A stretch of 5,540 nt of DNA from DATMBL01 sp050735975 (GTDB lineage: Bacteria; Desulfobacterota; Binatia; UBA9968): the NCBI GenBank assembly GCA_050735975.1, contig JBOHVS010000410.1, positions 1 through 5,540 on the forward strand, in the 5' to 3' direction. Under the pieces are notes generated by a model. The model saw nothing but the letters and a program-made list of their open reading frames with translations. It was not told the origin of the DNA and did not search any database. The position numbers were made by a program, and so were the translations under genes. Shown here one piece after another: positions 4,717 to 5,540 of the stretch. Positions within the stretch are counted from its first letter, which is position 1. The number at the start of each line of letters is the position of its first letter.

Positions 4717-4746
4717 TTGCGAATTTAGCCGTCGTGTGACTACAAT
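4717..4746 (+). promoter_or_regulatory. Probable sigma-70-type promoter of the mazEF cassette
   Basis: TTGCGA (4717-4722) and TACAAT (4741-4746) are separated by 18 bases, just upstream of the antitoxin ribosome site. The expected transcript start near 4753 leaves a leader of about a dozen bases. Toxin-antitoxin cassettes in integrons are known to carry their own promoters, unlike most cassette genes, which rely on the integron promoter. MazE may repress it, although no clear operator palindrome is seen. Confidence 0.5.
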
Positions 4747-4765
4747 GTAAGTCCGGAGGATTCAA

Positions 4766-5017
4766 ATGAAGACCCGCATTGTTCAGATTGGTAATTCACG
4801 GGGTATTCGACTGCCGAAGGTGCTTCTAGAGCAAGCCCAGCTCACCGAGGAAGTCGAACTTGATGCCGAGCCAGGTAGAATTGTGATTCGCAGAGGCACC
4901 CGGCCGCGCGCCGGGTGGGCAGCTGCAGCTCGGAAAATGCGTGAGCGAGATGAAGACCGCCTTCTTGATCCGTCAACGCCCACACAGTTTGACGAGAAAG
5001 AATGGAAGTGGCAATAG
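4766..5017 (+). CDS. mazE: Cassette F: MazE-type antitoxin (AbrB/SpoVT domain), 83 aa
   Basis: Antitoxin of a type II toxin-antitoxin pair. It would bind and block the MazF RNase encoded next to it, and probably bind its own promoter as a dimer. The ATG at 4766 follows GGAGGA (4755-4760) by five bases; the stop is TAG 5015-5017. Residues 1-44 form the swapped-hairpin AbrB/MazE DNA-binding domain: TRIVQIGNSRGIRLPKVLLE, then VELDAEPGRIVIRR. Residues 45-83 are the flexible toxin-binding tail, GWAAAARKMRERDEDRLLD ending in FDEKEWKWQ, with the acidic/aromatic end seen in this antitoxin group. The gene overlaps the toxin gene by 16 bases, so the two are translationally coupled and the antitoxin is made first. 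Length is normal for the family (about 75-90). Confidence 0.92.
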   Translation: MKTRIVQIGNSRGIRLPKVLLEQAQLTEEVELDAEPGRIVIRRGTRPRAGWAAAARKMRERDEDRLLDPSTPTQFDEKEWKWQ

Positions 5018-5346
5018 GACGCAACGTCGCAGCCAGAGGCGATGTTTACCTAGTTCAGCTTGATCCGACACGAGGTAGTGAAATTCGAAAGACACGACCG
5101 TGTCTTGTCGTGTCGCCAGACGAGTTAAACGAACACCTACGCACCGTGATCGTCGCGCCCATGACGACCGGAGGGCAAGCTTATCCGTGGCGTGTTTCAT
5201 GTCGGTTCCAAGGTTGGAATGGATTTGTTGCGACGGACCAACTTCGCACGGTTGATGTTGAGCGACTAGCGAGGCGACTTGGACGTTTGACTCCCAACTC
5301 CCTCGCGGCCGTGTTGTCCACTTTGGAGGAGATGTTTGCGCCTTAA
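5002..5346 (+). CDS. mazF: Cassette F: MazF/PemK-type endoribonuclease toxin, 114 aa
   Basis: Sequence-specific mRNA interferase that stops translation when the antitoxin is lost. The ATG at 5002 lies within the 3' end of mazE; GTG 5008 is an alternative start. The stop is TAA 5344-5346. The family pattern is complete: RGDVYLVQLDPTRGSEIRKT at residues 12-31 followed by RP and CLVVSPDELN, then VIVAPMTTG and YPWRV, and in the C-terminal part GFVATDQLRTVD and LARRLGRL. R32 of KTRP and T55 of PMTTG align with the catalytic Arg29 and Thr52 of E. coli MazF, so it looks active. Length is typical (110-120). The C-terminal helix (NSLAAVLSTLEEMF) is intact. The cleavage sequence cannot be predicted. 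It is the last gene before the attC at 5361, so the pair moves as one cassette. Confidence 0.93.
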   Translation: MEVAIGRNVAARGDVYLVQLDPTRGSEIRKTRPCLVVSPDELNEHLRTVIVAPMTTGGQAYPWRVSCRFQGWNGFVATDQLRTVDVERLARRLGRLTPNSLAAVLSTLEEMFAP

Positions 5347-5360
5347 ACGAAACAGTACTT

Positions 5361-5420
5361 GGCTAACCATCGGGTTGAGAAGGACGCGGCGGACCGCGCC
5401 TCTCACCCTCGGCGTTAGCC
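5361..5420 (+). other. attC site 6 (cassette F / cassette G)
   Basis: R'' GGCTAAC (5361-5367) and R' GTTAGCC (5414-5420) are perfect complements. GGGTTGAGAAGG (5372-5383) pairs with CCTCTCACCC (5399-5408), leaving an unpaired T and an unpaired A. Then CGCGG (5385-5389) pairs with CCGCG (5394-5398) around a CGGA loop. Spacers are four and five bases. This is a textbook 60-bp attC. The predicted cut is between G5414 and T5415. R'' also matches the first bases of cassette F (TTAGCC at 4677). Confidence 0.95.
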
Positions 5421-5451
5421 GTGTGTGCGGTTTTGTGGCATATGGATACCA

Positions 5452-5540
5452 ATGTACTTCGAGATCATCGGGGAGATCGAGGGTATCGAGCCGATCGCCG
5501 TTGGGACATCGATTCGCGACATTGCGCGGCTTCGGAAGCG
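5452..5540 (+). CDS. Cassette G: N-terminal part of a hypothetical protein (MYFEIIGEI family)
   Basis: Partial gene running off the right edge; 29 complete codons are present. ATG 5452 opens MYFEIIGEIEGIEPIAVGTS then IRDIARLRKR. I recall a small uncharacterised family starting MYFEIIGEI with an IETIAVG turn and an IRDI.RL helix followed by a GRWRKLKG-like segment. That memory cannot be checked here, and no function is known to me. No strong ribosome site precedes it. The frame starting at ATG 5442 is also open to the edge but gives an Arg/Asp-rich peptide unlike a folded protein. The start lies 37 bases after the cassette boundary, the usual cassette leader length. Confidence 0.6.
   Translation, partial: MYFEIIGEIEGIEPIAVGTSIRDIARLRK

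Noticed and set aside
5442..5540. Alternative reading frame from ATG 5442 (MDTNVLRDHRG...)
   Set aside because: The product is rich in Arg, Asp and His with no plausible fold; the frame at 5452 gives a protein start that I recognise.
1..5540. CRISPR array, tRNA or rRNA genes, integron integrase gene, attI
   Set aside because: No regularly spaced short repeats, no cloverleaf or rRNA segments, and no tyrosine-recombinase sequence were seen on either strand.

Overview
The window holds the 3' end of an insertion-sequence region (bases 1-619) followed by an integron gene-cassette array (about 620-5540). All genes lie on the + strand. Each is short, unrelated to its neighbours, and followed closely by an attC-like recombination site. 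These sites have inverted R''/R' boxes (xxxxAAC ... GTTxxxx), an inner L''/L' stem with unpaired bases, and a variable loop. The orientation places the integrase gene and attI to the left of the window; neither is seen here. The organism cannot be named from this sequence. A chromosomal (sedentary) integron of a proteobacterium or another environmental bacterium fits the many unknown genes and unlike attC sites better than a clinical mobile integron, but this is inference.

Layout. 1-147 is the C-terminal tail of a transposase ending in a helix-turn-helix, probably a REP-associated Y1 transposase. About 170-589 is an IS200-type TnpA with its HUH motif and catalytic Tyr intact but no usable start codon or left end. 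592-612 is the IS right-end hairpin. Seven bases further on is a lone R' box, GTTAGAC (620-626). The cassettes follow. A (621-1346): a 135-aa Cys-rich unknown. B (1347-2687): a 233-aa protein with a HEPN-like RNAVSH motif and a 142-aa unknown. C (2688 to about 3743): an Mrr_N winged-helix/PD-(D/E)XK-like nuclease. D (about 3744-4133): a DUF4926-type protein. E (4134-4676): a secreted protein with three 46-residue-spaced repeats. F (4677-5414): a MazE/MazF toxin-antitoxin pair with its own promoter. G (5415 onward): the start of another unknown.

The array can be checked internally. The integrase cuts G^TT, so the first bases of a cassette and its own R'' box were one palindrome in the excised circle. 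This holds for B (TTAGGC with GCCTAAC), C (TTAGAC with GTCTAAC), E (TTCGCAA with TTGCGAAC) and F (TTAGCC with GGCTAAC), and for A with one mismatch. It fails only for D, where the preceding attC appears to have lost its L'/R' end, so C and D may now move as one unit.

The genes do not form a pathway. Three of the cassettes (HEPN-like, Mrr-like nuclease, MazEF) have features of defence or addiction modules, so this stretch may be a store of defence and stability functions. MazEF with its own promoter would also be expected to stabilise the array.
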